NCBI GenBank assembly: GCA_021030905.1
Contig: JAGFMI010000003.1
Location: forward strand, 1,364,001-1,428,000
Origin: Pyrenula massariospora
Taxonomy: Eukaryota > Ascomycota > Eurotiomycetes > Pyrenulales > Pyrenulaceae
Direction of reading: 5' to 3'
DNA: 64,000 bases
A model generated the notes under the pieces. It worked only from the letters and a program-made list of their open reading frames with translations, was not told the origin of the DNA and made no database searches. A program made the translations under genes and the position numbers. Shown piece by piece: positions 46,422-56,494 of this stretch (positions are counted from its first letter, which is position 1; each line of letters opens with the position of its first letter).

Positions 46422-48140
46422 CTAGTCAACCATCAATTCCCTCATAGCCTTCTTCATATCGCGAAGCTTCCCATTCTCTTTCTGTAATTCGCTAACCTCC
46501 CCCCTCAACCCATCACCCACCACATCCCTTCCCCTCAACTCTTCCTCTCGAACCTGCAGCTCTTCTCTGCAGGCCTGCATCTCCCGCTCCATGTCGTAAT
46601 ACCCATTCTACAGCTCCCTCAACCTCCCATTCTCCTCCTCCAACCTCTCAACCCGATTCTTCAATCCCCCATTCTCCCCTTCCAGCCTGTCAAGCTGACC
46701 CTCCAAGTCTCTCCCTCCGCCCGCCTCGTCCGCGCGCAGGCCCTCGTTCTCCCTCCGCAAGCCCTTGACGTCGTGCACCAGTAAGCTATTCATGCCCTCT
46801 AGACAGCGGAACCGTTGGTGCTTGGCGCGCAGGCGGGTGTTCTGGTCCGCCAGCGCGCGGTTGTCGTCTGCTTGCTTCTCCAGCTTTTCACATGCTGCTT
46901 CGATCTGGGTCTTGAGCACTTCGGCGTCTCGGAGGCGGTCGCGCAGGCACGCGATCTGCGAGTGGAGGGTGGTGTTCGATGCATTGATGCTGAGATAGTC
47001 GTTTTCCAGTCTATCCGGCCTTTCACTCATGTCCTTTACTTTTTGTCCCTGCTTAGTGTTCTCCTCCTCTTGCCATGCCAGCTTGCCACGTGCCGCTTCT
47101 AGGTCGGTCTTGAGTGATTCCGTGTCAGTGAGCTGTGCGCGCAAGCCCGCGTTCTCCCCGTGGAGCGCGCTGTTCTCAGTGTCGATTCTGAGGGAGTCTT
47201 CCTCCAGCCGGTGGAACTTCTCGTCCGCCTGATTCAGCTTCTGCTCTTGCTTTGCCAAGTTTTCATTTGCCATTTTTATGTCAATCGCGCTTACTTCTTC
47301 GGTGGTCCTGAGCTGGTGGTTCAAGTTCACAATCTCTACCTCAAGCTCAAACCTCTCGAGTTTGATTGTGTCCAACTTTGTTTCAATTGTCTTGAGCTTT
47401 TCCGTTGTCTCCTTCGATTTCTGCTCCTGCTTGACGTTCGCCGACCGTAGTTCGTTTCTATGTTGTCGAAGTCTCCTCACATTGGCGTTTGCTTCGCCCA
47501 GTTCTCTCTCCTTCTCTTCAAGCCTCCCTTTCACGTCCGCGAGCTCCAGTTTCAATCCCCCTCCCGTCTCCTCGGCCTCTGCCAGTGCGCCTTCCAGACG
47601 CTCTTTCTCCGTATTCCACGACTCTTCGCTTCGCTGGATGAGAATGTCGGCTCCGGTTCGGAGATCTTTGAGAGACGAGATTTGCTCAGCTTGCGCTTTT
47701 TCGAAGAGTGCGGCGACGCTTTGGGACGCGGTGAAGTGGTTGGTGGGGAGAATTGGGGCCGTACTAGCCCCCGGCGTAAATGACTGATGATGAAGGGACG
47801 GTTGGGTGGAGGGCTGGGAGTTGGGAGCGGTGGCAGGCACGTCTGTTATATTAGCAGGTATAGGGAGCTCGTGGGCTGGTTGTGTTTTCGAATCGACCTG
47901 GTCGTGGTCGGACGAGGATTCGGTGTCCCAATTTAAGGCATCGTCTCCGAAGAGGTAATCTTTACGGAGGTGGTTTGAACGGCGCTTGCGCTGTGAACGT
48001 CGAGGACCGCTCTCTTCGGGCTCACTGGCATCTTGGGCTTTGCGCTTGCGTTGGGTCTCTAGAGAGATTAGTGGGGTCTTGAAGGAATAAGTTGGAACAT
48101 TTGCCGGTCTTTGATCGAGCTTTCGAATGCACGACGACAT
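46422..48140 (-). CDS. Coiled-coil protein (family member C) with an in-frame stop near its end
   Basis: The frame from ATG 48140 runs 510 residues to a TAG at 46608-46610, then stays open for another 61 codons of equally coiled-coil-like sequence (EREMQACREELQVREEEL, SELQKENGKLRDMKKAMREL) to a stop at 46422. A 45-nt intron at 46567-46611 (GTAGAA...CTGCAG) would remove the stop and keep frame, giving 556 residues. The N-terminus is basic (RKRKAQ, RRSQRKRRSN, a possible nuclear signal) with an acidic FGDDALNWDTE patch and a Pro/Ser/Thr-rich linker. Residues from about 145 onward are nearly unbroken heptads with repeated LEEDSL and LRDRLRDAEVL-like units. It lies tandem to a related gene at 48608. 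Function unknown. Confidence 0.75.
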
Positions 48141-48607
48141 GTTTGCGGGGTTCGATTGAAAGGTCGCAAGTGAGGAAGGACAGACTGTGGCATAAGAGCC
48201 TGAAGAGTGAGAAAGGCATGATGGAAGATCGGCTCAGATCGACCAAGATCGGTTACAATTTCGGTGAGCGATAAGTAAGAATAAAGAAAGGGAGTGTTGC
48301 TTGAGAATGACTGGTAAGACCCCCCAAGGACCAGGACCAAGCTTGGTATGAAAGCATTCGAGTGAAAGTAGACAAGCTCAAAGATCTGCTACTTGAAGGC
48401 TTCATAACTCGTTAAAAAGAGGAAAAAATAGGGATACCCTCGCATAGCCAATCGCAGAAATCGTCGTGCAAATAGAAATCCAGAATCAATCTCGCGCCAG
48501 CCTAGCTCACCAAATAGGGGAAATAGATGCCCATCAAATATCCTTCCCGTCACTTACATCACATCCCAAACTCCGTAACGCCGTCCTCAAAAATCCCATC
48601 AACTGAC
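48141..48607. other. Spacer between two tandem coiled-coil genes
   Basis: About 470 bp, AT-richer than its neighbours, serving as promoter of the 46422-48140 gene and 3' flank of the 48608-49237 gene. No repeat seen. Confidence 0.5.
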
Positions 48608-49237
48608 TTACCCCTGATTCGCCAAGAAACCCGCCGCAACCTCCCTCATCATCTCCTGCTGTGCCCTCAGCCTTTCATTCTCTCCCCTCAACCCCCTCAT
48701 CTCCGCCCCCATGGCCTTCACCTCCCCCTCCTCGCGCTTGATCCTCTTCGCAACCTCCGCCTTGCCCTCTAGCGCACGAATGGCCGCCTCCTGGCCCCTT
48801 ACCGTGGTTTCAAGGCCCGCATTAGTCTCTAGCAGGCTGCCATTCAGCTCCTCAAGGCCGCGCTTCTCCTTGCGGAGCGCGAACAGCTCCTTACGTTCCT
48901 CGGTACGCTTTTTGCGAATGTTCTTGAGGTCATGTCGGGCATTGGCGAGCTCGGTCTTCTTCGCCTTCAGGTCCTGAATCTGGGTTCTGAAGACCCGCTC
49001 GCGGCGTTCGATCTCGGCTTTCCAGTAGTCGTCTTGGTGCTTGAAGATGTTGGTTACTTTGCGTTTGAGGCCCTCCACAGGGATGCCGTGCGCGATCTTG
49101 AGCTCATCGAGAGCGTCGATGATGTCTTGGTGGTGATTGATCGTGCCGCCAGGAACAGTAGGTTTAGTTGAAGCGGAAGATCGATTCTTGGGTGGTGCAT
49201 GGGTCGGCTTGTACTCGTCAAGATCTATGCAGTCCAT
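48608..49237 (-). CDS. Coiled-coil protein, short (family member D)
   Basis: A single exon of 209 residues from ATG 49237 (MDCIDLDEYKPTHAPPKN); the longer frame starts upstream at a TTG. A disordered first 50 residues are followed by coiled coil to the end: DALDELKIAHG, YWKAEIERRERVFRTQIQDL, ERKELFALRKEKRGLEELNG and a final RGLRGENERLRAQQEMMREV. The YW-x3-I-E-R-R-E-R block aligns with EESWNTEKERLEG in the neighbouring 46422-48140 protein, and the C-termini are alike, so the two are probably diverged tandem duplicates. No other domain is present. Confidence 0.75.
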   Translation of the reverse strand: MDCIDLDEYKPTHAPPKNRSSASTKPTVPGGTINHHQDIIDALDELKIAHGIPVEGLKRKVTNIFKHQDDYWKAEIERRERVFRTQIQDLKAKKTELANARHDLKNIRKKRTEERKELFALRKEKRGLEELNGSLLETNAGLETTVRGQEAAIRALEGKAEVAKRIKREEGEVKAMGAEMRGLRGENERLRAQQEMMREVAAGFLANQG

Positions 49238-49386
49238 GGTTGGAAATCTTTGATGGTTGTGCTGGGATGGTGAGGCTGGAGTGCGAGAAGATGTCAAGGA
49301 TAAGTGAACTTGGTATTGAAGCTAGAGAAGGAAGCGATCGGGGATCGGAGTTTCATCGAGAAAGGTACTACCTAGAGAAAAGGTGC

Positions 49387-49473
49387 TTTTCTCATCACTG
49401 AAAGGCCTCAGCGTGAGGTGCGCGGTGGCCTCCCTCAACATACTTCGCGCTGTCCTATTCAGTGATGAGAAAA
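49387..49473. repeat. 16-bp perfect inverted repeat with 55-bp spacer
   Basis: TTTTCTCATCACTGAA at 49387-49402 is the exact reverse complement of the 16 bases at 49458-49473. It flips the core of the neighbouring tandem units, so the first unit of the block is inverted relative to the others. Confidence 0.8.
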
Positions 49474-49870
49474 CACTTCAACTGCTGAGACTGTGGCTCG
49501 GGCATCAGGCATTTATCGCCCTCATGCTCAGGGAGGAGGGCCACCGCATACTTCTCGCCACTGCTTTCGGCGATGAGAAAAGCATTGAAAATTTAGAAAT
49601 TGTGGATCGGGCATGGGAGTTTCGCCCCAGCAAAAGAGGGTAGAGAATTACAGGCTTGAGTCTTCCCTTTATGTTTAGATGTGGAGACCGCCACGGACTT
49701 TTCGCGATCGCCTTATGCGATGGAAAAACCATGGATGTTTCATCCTAAGCAAAGATAGTCTGAAATCACAGGCTTGAATTTACCTTTTTATGTTTAGAAG
49801 GGGAGACCGCCGCACGCCTCTCGCTATCGCTTCAAGCGATGAGAAAAAAACACAAGCTGCAATCCGCGGA
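49439..49870. repeat. Degenerate tandem repeat block, about four units of 108-145 bp
   Basis: Units begin near 49439, 49547, 49692 and 49808. Shared landmarks are CTTCTCGC or CTCTCGC, a stem of the GCGATNNNNNNNNGCGATG type followed by GAGAAAA, and, in the second and third units, ACAGGCTTGA then TTTATGTTTAGA and GGAGACCGCC. Translation of either strand gives weakly repeated peptides (plus: FSDEKT, FGDEKS; minus: SSPKAVARS, PSHKAIAKS, SSLEAIARG), so I cannot tell whether it was coding. It lies about 200 bp upstream of the short coiled-coil gene. Confidence 0.65.
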
Positions 49871-50746
49871 GGGAGGGCTATGGTAGGCGTCCTTGTATAG
49901 TCTGTACCCCTGAGAATAGTTCAAGAGTAAGCTATCACATGAAGCGCCTCTCACCCGACCCCGTCAGTTGCCAAGTTTCATTCGAGAGGTCGTCCAGGCT
50001 AGCAAGCGTGGCAAAATGACCTCTGTGATTACACTCGGAACACGGCTGACAATCAGGTCGATCATCAAAAACGTTATAGGAATAACGAAAGCTCGTTACC
50101 CAGTATTTGCAGAGAATATTTGGAGTCAATACCAAGTGCATGCTATAGACAAGAAGCTGACGCGTATCGTTAGACACCACTTGGTCTAGAAAGCTATCTT
50201 CAATAGTGGCTCAGTATTCACGAGAGCTCTAGGATCCGTCTTGGGCCGGGGCAGAGATAGATTCAGTATTTCAGCGTTCTAGTATGTTCCTAAATTTCGC
50301 GTAAATTGCATCGAATAGCAAGGAACGCGGTACGCACCACTAATTTAGAAGGAAAGCGTAGGCTTGTTGCCAAGATGATCGCTTCGCTAATTTAGATAAG
50401 GACAGTGCGCTGGGAAACGACAATTCGTTCAATGGGTCAATACACATTGCGAATATGTCGCTCACTAAAGATGAAGACGAAGAATGTTGTCGTTCATCGA
50501 AATAATGTATTTACAAGAGCGCAGTCGTCACATCGAAATTAGAAAGGTCGAGGGCAAGGAAAAATGGGGCAGAAAAAGAGGTGAAATGTTTGGCTTGGCA
50601 TTTCGGTTGTGATTGAGAGAATCTACCCTGCAAACTGGCAAGTTCAGCCTTCACACAGATTCTCACGAAGCCATTGGGAAATTTAGTGATGTATGTAGGC
50701 GTTGGGGAAGAACCACAATTGAGCGCATTCAAACATATTGTTTTGT

Positions 50747-51526
50747 TCAGAACTTTTCAGCAGCTGGCCTCAAATCCAGCTCATGCGTCCAAAGATCCAC
50801 GCCCTGCCCTTCAAGCCATAGATACGTCGCTGCCATACTCTCTGCCTTAATCTTCTCCCCCCTCTCAAACTTCCCCTTCGTCTCCGCATCCGCCCCCTCC
50901 TCCGTACTTATTCCGCCATTCGCAATCGTATGCGCAACATGAACTCCCTTAGGCGAGTACTCTCTCGCCAGGCTCTGTGCCAGCATCCTCACGCCTGACC
51001 TCCCAGCGCCATAGGCAGCATAGCCCGCGTTCGTGCGTAGAGCACCGAGAGTGCCAGTAAAGATCAAGGTTCCGCGCTTCGTCATCTCTGAGGAAGAAGA
51101 AGGACCCTGAGCGAGCATCCATTTCGTGCAGAGTTGAGCGAATGCCATCGCCCCGGTCACATAGGTATTCAAACTCTGCCCAAAGCGCTCGACAGTCTCC
51201 TCCTCGAAGGCGATACGGTGCGCGTGCTTGACGTGCCAGACCGCGAGCTTCAGGTCGAGATTTCCCAGCTCCGTTTCGTTCCATTTGCGGATCGAATCAA
51301 AGGCTTGGGAGAGACTCGTAGTATCGGAAGCGTCGGCGCGGAAGCCCTTCAATACTCCACCGGAGCTCGAGCGGACCGAATTGGTCAATGTGTTCAAATT
51401 CTGTTCATTGCGAGCAAGGAGAGCGACTGCAAGGTTGCCATGTTGAGGGGATGCAAATATCCTAGCGAGGCCTGCGCCGGATGTAGGGCCTGCACCTAAA
51501 AGGATAGCAAGGCCGCGGGGAGGCAT
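50747..51526 (-). CDS. Atypical short-chain dehydrogenase/reductase (SDR)
   Basis: A single exon of 259 residues. A Rossmann start is clear (GLAILLGAGPTSGAGLARIF, with G11-x-G-x3-G17-x-G19). Helices and strands follow SDR order, including AVALLARNEQNL for the second strand and FRADASDTTSL for the adenine-side Asp. The active site departs from the classical one: the Ser position is Thr159 (FTGTLG), Tyr172 is kept, but the Lys four residues on is Arg176 (YGAGR), and the NNAG strand is AVWHVKH. The C-terminus ends with LWTHELDLRPAAEKF, the usual SDR tetramer strand. It may use an unusual mechanism or bind cofactor without classical catalysis. No pathway partner is adjacent. Confidence 0.85.
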   Translation of the reverse strand: MPPRGLAILLGAGPTSGAGLARIFASPQHGNLAVALLARNEQNLNTLTNSVRSSSGGVLKGFRADASDTTSLSQAFDSIRKWNETELGNLDLKLAVWHVKHAHRIAFEEETVERFGQSLNTYVTGAMAFAQLCTKWMLAQGPSSSSEMTKRGTLIFTGTLGALRTNAGYAAYGAGRSGVRMLAQSLAREYSPKGVHVAHTIANGGISTEEGADAETKGKFERGEKIKAESMAATYLWLEGQGVDLWTHELDLRPAAEKF

Positions 51527-52210
51527 TGCTGCATGCCAGATACTTCTGAGGGTAAGATATGAGGAAAACGAAGATCGTCAACCAGAAAAAGTATGATGCA
51601 AAATATCAAAGTAGAGAGTAGGTAAGAACGGAGGTTAAGTGGTCAAACTAGGTTGTGATCTTAGGTAACCCGTTTTGTGCAGTGCATGCTAGCAAGTAAA
51701 GGAAACAAGTAAATTCAGTCCACGAGATTGCAAAGGGATCCTGATTTAGGAAGAGAACATACTCATAAAGACCTTGAATGATTCGAAATCGAGATTAGTG
51801 ATACTTTACCGCATAGCTCGTGCGTGGATCGCTGACGATTTCTTGACGTCGTTGGTGCATGTAGGTGCAAAAGCCCTGGCGGCAAAGGATGCCCCTAATG
51901 CCTGGCCCTTAAATGTAAGCCTACTGCCCCAAGGGAACCTCTACCGAAAAAATGCGTATCTTAAGGGTGAAAGAAAATGCCATAAACCACAGGAGCAGCC
52001 GCCAAGGATATGAGACAAGAAAACGTTGCTTGCGCTTACTTTTCTTTAGAGGCTCGCAAGCTACGGATGCTCCTGGATGCGCGGGTTACAATACATGCAC
52101 TGATACAAATCTTCAACCTCCTTTAGCAAGCAGGTCTGTTGAGAACCTGTAAGGAGTGCTTGAAAGTGCTACATTAGGAAACGCCACCGGACCTTTTTTT
52201 GGCCTACCTC
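51527..52210. other. Intergenic region
   Basis: About 680 bp between two minus-strand genes. Short frames only; no structure recognised. Confidence 0.5.
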
Positions 52211-53576
52211 CTAGGGCTGCCCCGGCCAAATCTCATCCGCAATACTTCTCACTAACTTCAGCTTGTTCCTCATATCCTCCCATCCTAACAGGTTCCCCTC
52301 CTCGTGGCTCGCAAATCCACACTGTGGACTTACGCCTAATCTCTCGAGCGCCTGCTCTTTGCTTTGCCCAGCTCCCTTGGCCACAATCTCGGCCGCCGAG
52401 AAGACTCTTTCTTTCATCTTGTCCTTATCCTCGAGCTCCGGGAACTTCGATGTTATGACTCCAAGGATAACATTTTTGTGCTTCGGTAGGTGGAGGAGCG
52501 GCTCAAAGGTGCCGGCGCGAGGGGTGTCGTATTCGAGATAATAGGTGCTAACATTTAGTGTTTGGAAGAGCTTGACTGCGATGCGATCATAGCCGCCTTC
52601 GGAGAAGTGACGGGAGCCCATGAAGTTACCTGTAAACCGTGCGTCAGCTCGACGAGACGTTATTGAAGCACACAAAAAATATACCTCGGCAGATATGTAG
52701 GCCGAAATGGATCTTATCTTTGTGCTCTGCAATGGAGTCATTGTAGCACTTGATGTACGAATCGAGCAATTGGTCCAAGGTCTTGGTATTTGACTTGTCT
52801 TCTTCCCAACCTTTGATCATCTTCTCAGAGCAGAAATCTGCGTTGATCAGCTCCATTGCTCTCTGTCATCATAGTGAGGCAACATACACGCAAAGTTCGG
52901 ATCATCAAACTGTACGTTTCGAACACCAGCCGCGTACAAGATGTCCAGCTCAGCACGGTATGCCTTCGCAATGTCCGCAAAATATTCTGCATCACTGCTA
53001 TAGACATTCGATGGGTAAGCTTTACCATCCACGTATCTTAGATGGTACCACGGCGGCGCAATGAGGGTCAGTTTGATATCACCCCATTGCTCCTTTGGTA
53101 TCAGCGTCTTCATGAATTCGAATTGGTCGATTAAAGAGCTTTTGCCCGTATGCTTGATCTTTCCAGTACAGAGGCACGATTGTCCAGGTTTATGACCTTT
53201 CTCCAGGAAGCCTGCTATATCCGGGACATATGTTCGGAAGATGGAGATATCTGGATTCATGACCTCAGTCATGCCCTCAAGATCTTGGAAAAAAGAGCCC
53301 CAAAACACTGCTCGGCTAGTGACAATCAGACATGTCCCAGTCGCAACTTAAAAGGCCGCATGGTAAATACCGATACTCCCCATCAGTCACCGCCCGCAAC
53401 CCAGCATCAAGCTGGAGTTCTACAATCTGCTTGATAGCCTCATCTTCTGCCTTTGTGAGATCCTGCTGGCTGATCTCTTTCTTCTCAAAAGCACTACGTT
53501 TCTGAAGAAAGTCCTTTGGTCGGAGAAGCGAGCCAAGGTGCTCAGCTCGGAAAGGGGGATTTCGATGCGTAGCCAT
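52211..53576 (-). CDS. Cobalamin-independent methionine synthase-like protein (MetE C-domain type)
   Basis: Four exons (53576-53371, 53315-52888, 52837-52685, 52629-52211) with introns of 50-55 bp give 401 residues, in frame throughout. The protein is a single MetE C-terminal-type (UROD/MetE-like) TIM barrel without the N-terminal half of true MetE. It opens with FRAEHLGSLLRPKDFLQ, then LRAVTDGEYRRAVFWGSFFQ across the first splice, VQFDDPNFAYFCSEKM across the second and LHICRGNFMGSRHFSEGGYD across the third. The zinc ligands of the family appear kept: H and C of HIC, E of YLEYD, and C of SPQCGFAS. Likely a methyl- or other thiol-transferase acting on homocysteine-like substrates, with substrate unproven. 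Confidence 0.9.
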
Positions 53577-54550
53577 GTCGACGTTGGGACAAAGCGCTTA
53601 CAAGCCGAATCCGGAGATTCTGAAAAGGTGAGAAGGTGCGCATCATTCGATTTGCCCTGCAAGGCCATCAGCAATCCTAGGATCTGGTAGCTCTAACTTA
53701 GCACGCCGTGTGGCCTGGGCGTGCTGGGTAAACAATTGCAGCCCCGCCTCCCCCGCACTTGGAAGATCCAAGATGCCCCTGGGCAGCAAGCACGGCTAAT
53801 CTCGAGGCAGTGATCCCCGATCAGTTGGCATTTACTTTGCAATACACCCGAATGGTCAAGCAGCTTCCCTTCAAATGATTTCTGCGGTGTATACGGTCCT
53901 GCATTGCTGAAGGAACAACCATAGAAAGAGAAGGCCACCACGCCCACTTTCGCGATCACTCCGCACACCTCCGCACGCCAAGGTCAACGATGAAATGCAG
54001 GAACGAGCTGTGTGGGGAATTTTCTCCTCGGGAACTTCTAGTGCCTTGGCTTAGTCTGTTGGATTCCAAGATCTCGCCATAAGAAGTAGAGCTACAGAAG
54101 AGAGCGTGGGATGAAGCGTACTGGACCTCCGAGCTTCCATATGCTGAACAGGAACGGGTGATTGCGATAAAAAGGATGGTAATTATTATAGTATTCAGAG
54201 GCACGACTTGCTATCTAATCAAAGGACCGTGGAGCGTCATGCGGTAGAGGAAGCTCAACATGCTTTTTGGAAACGACCCTCGCAAGAACTCGCTTTGCAC
54301 TACGAAGAAACATGAGACACATGCCAGATATAACCCAGGGCGGAAGGTGCGGTGTAAATACCAGCCTGCTGCGCTCGAAAGCTTAGCAAGGCCTAATTAG
54401 GCCCGCCGAGGGAAATGTGGAAATTATGGAAATTGCGGAGTAGACATGCTCATAACTTCATGCTTCTTGACTCTCAGCTATACGAAAAGCTCAGATGATA
54501 CATGCCAGAGTCATAGTCCCCACATAATTAAAACAATGAGAAGCGAGCAC
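53577..54550. other. Intergenic region
   Basis: About 970 bp between two minus-strand genes. Frames at 53693-53968 and 53956-54204 (minus) carry no domain or signal. Nothing else seen. Confidence 0.5.
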
Positions 54551-55310
54551 TTAGAGGAGGTATCGCAGAGCCGCAAATATCGCGGCGGCGAAGACGCCAG
54601 TGCCGAATTCGGGGCGCAAGACGAGAGCACCGGAGCCAGAAGAGCCGGATGATGTAGAGGAAGCTCCGGAACCAGTGGCACTGCCACCAGATCCACTCCC
54701 AGCCGTAGATGCTGCGACAGTCGACGGGGCAGCTGCGGATGAGGAAGTCGATGCAGTGGTCTCAGTTGCAGCGTTATGCGCAGTCTCATTACCGCATTGC
54801 TTGTTGGCAGTGCACTGAGCTTGACCATCGGCGTCATTCGGATGCGCTTGAATGCACTGATTGTATGTCTCTTGACATTCGAAGAATGGAATGGTTCCTT
54901 GGAAAGCGGTGACGTCTGGGGTGGTGCCGTTGATGCACGTACACTGAAATTGGAGAGTGTTCTAGAAGCAAAGACATCAGTATCTAAACACACAGCGAGC
55001 TGGTCTTCGGCTATTACCTGGTCGCAGGTGTTATCCTGGGCCCCACCATTGCAGATCATCCGGCAAGTGTTCTGCTGTGACAGACAATAGTTCCCTGAGA
55101 TTCTCGTCAGTCCGTCGGGCTTTTTACCAATGGCCAAGGAGAGCATCGCATACCTTTGGACTTTGGATCGACTTTGCTGACATCAAATCCTTGAGTCGCA
55201 GAAGGTGGCATGGCTTGAGATGAGGCAGAACTTGAGCCACTTGAGCTTTGCGCGCCGGCAAGACCCAGGAGGGCAGCCGCGGTAGTAAGTGTTATTACGA
55301 TCGAATGCAT
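54551..55310 (-). CDS. GPI-type secreted Cys-rich cell-wall protein (DUF7707-like)
   Basis: Three exons (55310-55154, 55094-55018, 54961-54551) with introns of 59 and 56 bp encode 214 residues. A signal peptide (HSIVITLTTAAALLGLAGAQ) leads into a Ser-rich spacer, then a cysteine domain with NYCLSQQNTCRMICNGG, the second splice after TCDQ, FQCTCINGTTPDV, FFECQETYNQCIQAHPNDA and QCTANKQC. A Ser/Thr/Gly-rich stalk (STAGSGSGGSATGSGASSTS) and a C-terminal hydrophobic end (TGVFAAAIFAALRYLL) fit a GPI attachment signal. The spacing fits a family of fungal GPI-anchored proteins of unknown role; it should be at the plasma membrane or wall. Confidence 0.9.
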
Positions 55311-56494
55311 TGTGAGGGTGTGGTAGTGGTAGAGAGGACCAAGTGTGGATAGAATTGAAGCTTATGGGTTCTGCAGAGTAACAAATGTGGTGAGCTTGGT
55401 GGTCGCAAGAAACGTGGGTTAAGAGACAGGAAAGGGAAGAGAACGCGTAGAGGTGAAGTGAGCAGGAGGATGATTGTCACAGAACACTGCGGTTAGGGCA
55501 GGCACGGCGATATTAGGACCGGAGAAATGAGAAATCAGCGGACCTCTGGTGAATACACTGTTAGGAGTAAAACGCGCCTGCGTTCGCAGCGATATGGTGT
55601 AGTGGAGGGTGATCAAAGGGTGTACAAGAAGAAGACGCGACCGGCGACCGGGATGAAATAGTATTGACCGCGTGGGAGGCAGGAGCAGAGCAAAATGTTG
55701 CCGGGGCAGGAAATTGGCGGCAGGAAGGTCCTTAAAGAGGCAATTACGACGGCCAGGAAGGCTTGGACCGCCTTGTGATCCCTGCGCAGCATGTGTTGCA
55801 GGTAAAGAGCGTCTCCGCAAGGTCCGCGCTTGGCAACCCGACCAATACCTGGAGGTTTTAGCGGCCTTTGCCTCCAATCGACGTCTTAGCTCCGCCCAGC
55901 CTGTCCCATTCCGGCTAAGGTCTGGGGCCCCCATCCTTACAGGCCCGCCCCAAGCTCGCTATCATGACGAGCTAGACCTGCCAGGTCCAGATGTTATCTG
56001 CTCCCATCGAACTTCTGGCACGTCCATTCGTCGGAGGCCGTGGTCGCGGGCCGCCAGACAACGATAGAGCTTCCAGACTCCGGTGCTCAACGTCCCATCA
56101 TTCCTCTGCCTCGTCATCTTCTGATGCACAGCAGACACAAACTCTAGTCGCAAGTTTTCCGTGGTTTCACTTGGCCCACCTCTTGCGCGACTGGCCCCCC
56201 CGGTTCCGATAAGCCGTCGATCGTCTGCCGAGGCTCGTCGCACCTGACTTCCACCGGGCCAAGTCCGCCTCAACGCAAAAGAAATTATCGGAAAATTTCA
56301 ATTCGAAAATCTTAATTGGAAAATTTCATTTGACTCTAGCGGGACATTCTTATTGGGCAGTTCTAGAAATCTGGTGCCTTTGGTTATCGTTTCGCCAACG
56401 AGCTTTCACCTCAAAGGTATCGTGCTCAAGGCGCTAGATCTGCTGACAGCCGCACTCGCAATCCTGTTTCGCAGCCTGTCCTAGGTACACAAGA
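55311..56494. other. Divergent promoter region
   Basis: About 1.2 kb between the wall-protein and thioesterase genes. Frames at 55419-55934 and 55672-56067 overlap on opposite strands and look compositional. A 14-bp triple repeat lies at 56290-56331. Confidence 0.5.
56290..56331. repeat. Three tandem AT-rich 14-bp units
   Basis: GGAAAATTTCAATT, CGAAAATCTTAATT and GGAAAATTTCATTT follow one another without gaps. They sit 164 bp before the thioesterase start codon, in its promoter. Confidence 0.75.

Larger units (their letters stand above)
49238..50746. other. Intergenic region containing the repeat block
   Basis: About 1.5 kb between two minus-strand genes. Apart from the repeats at 49387-49870 I find no gene; frames at 49935-50189 on both strands lack domain content. 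Confidence 0.5.

Noticed and set aside
46765-47787. Plus-strand Ser/Leu/Val-rich frames of 77-169 codons
   Set aside because: Antisense images of the coiled-coil gene; heptad codons for Glu/Lys/Leu give Ser/Phe/Leu-rich shadows.
54511-55146. 211-codon minus-strand frame overlapping the wall-protein gene
   Set aside because: It reads through both introns in a different frame; the spliced model gives a signal peptide, ordered cysteines and a GPI-type tail.
55419-55934. 171-codon minus-strand frame in the wall-protein promoter
   Set aside because: It overlaps an equally long plus-strand frame and carries no domain or splice support.
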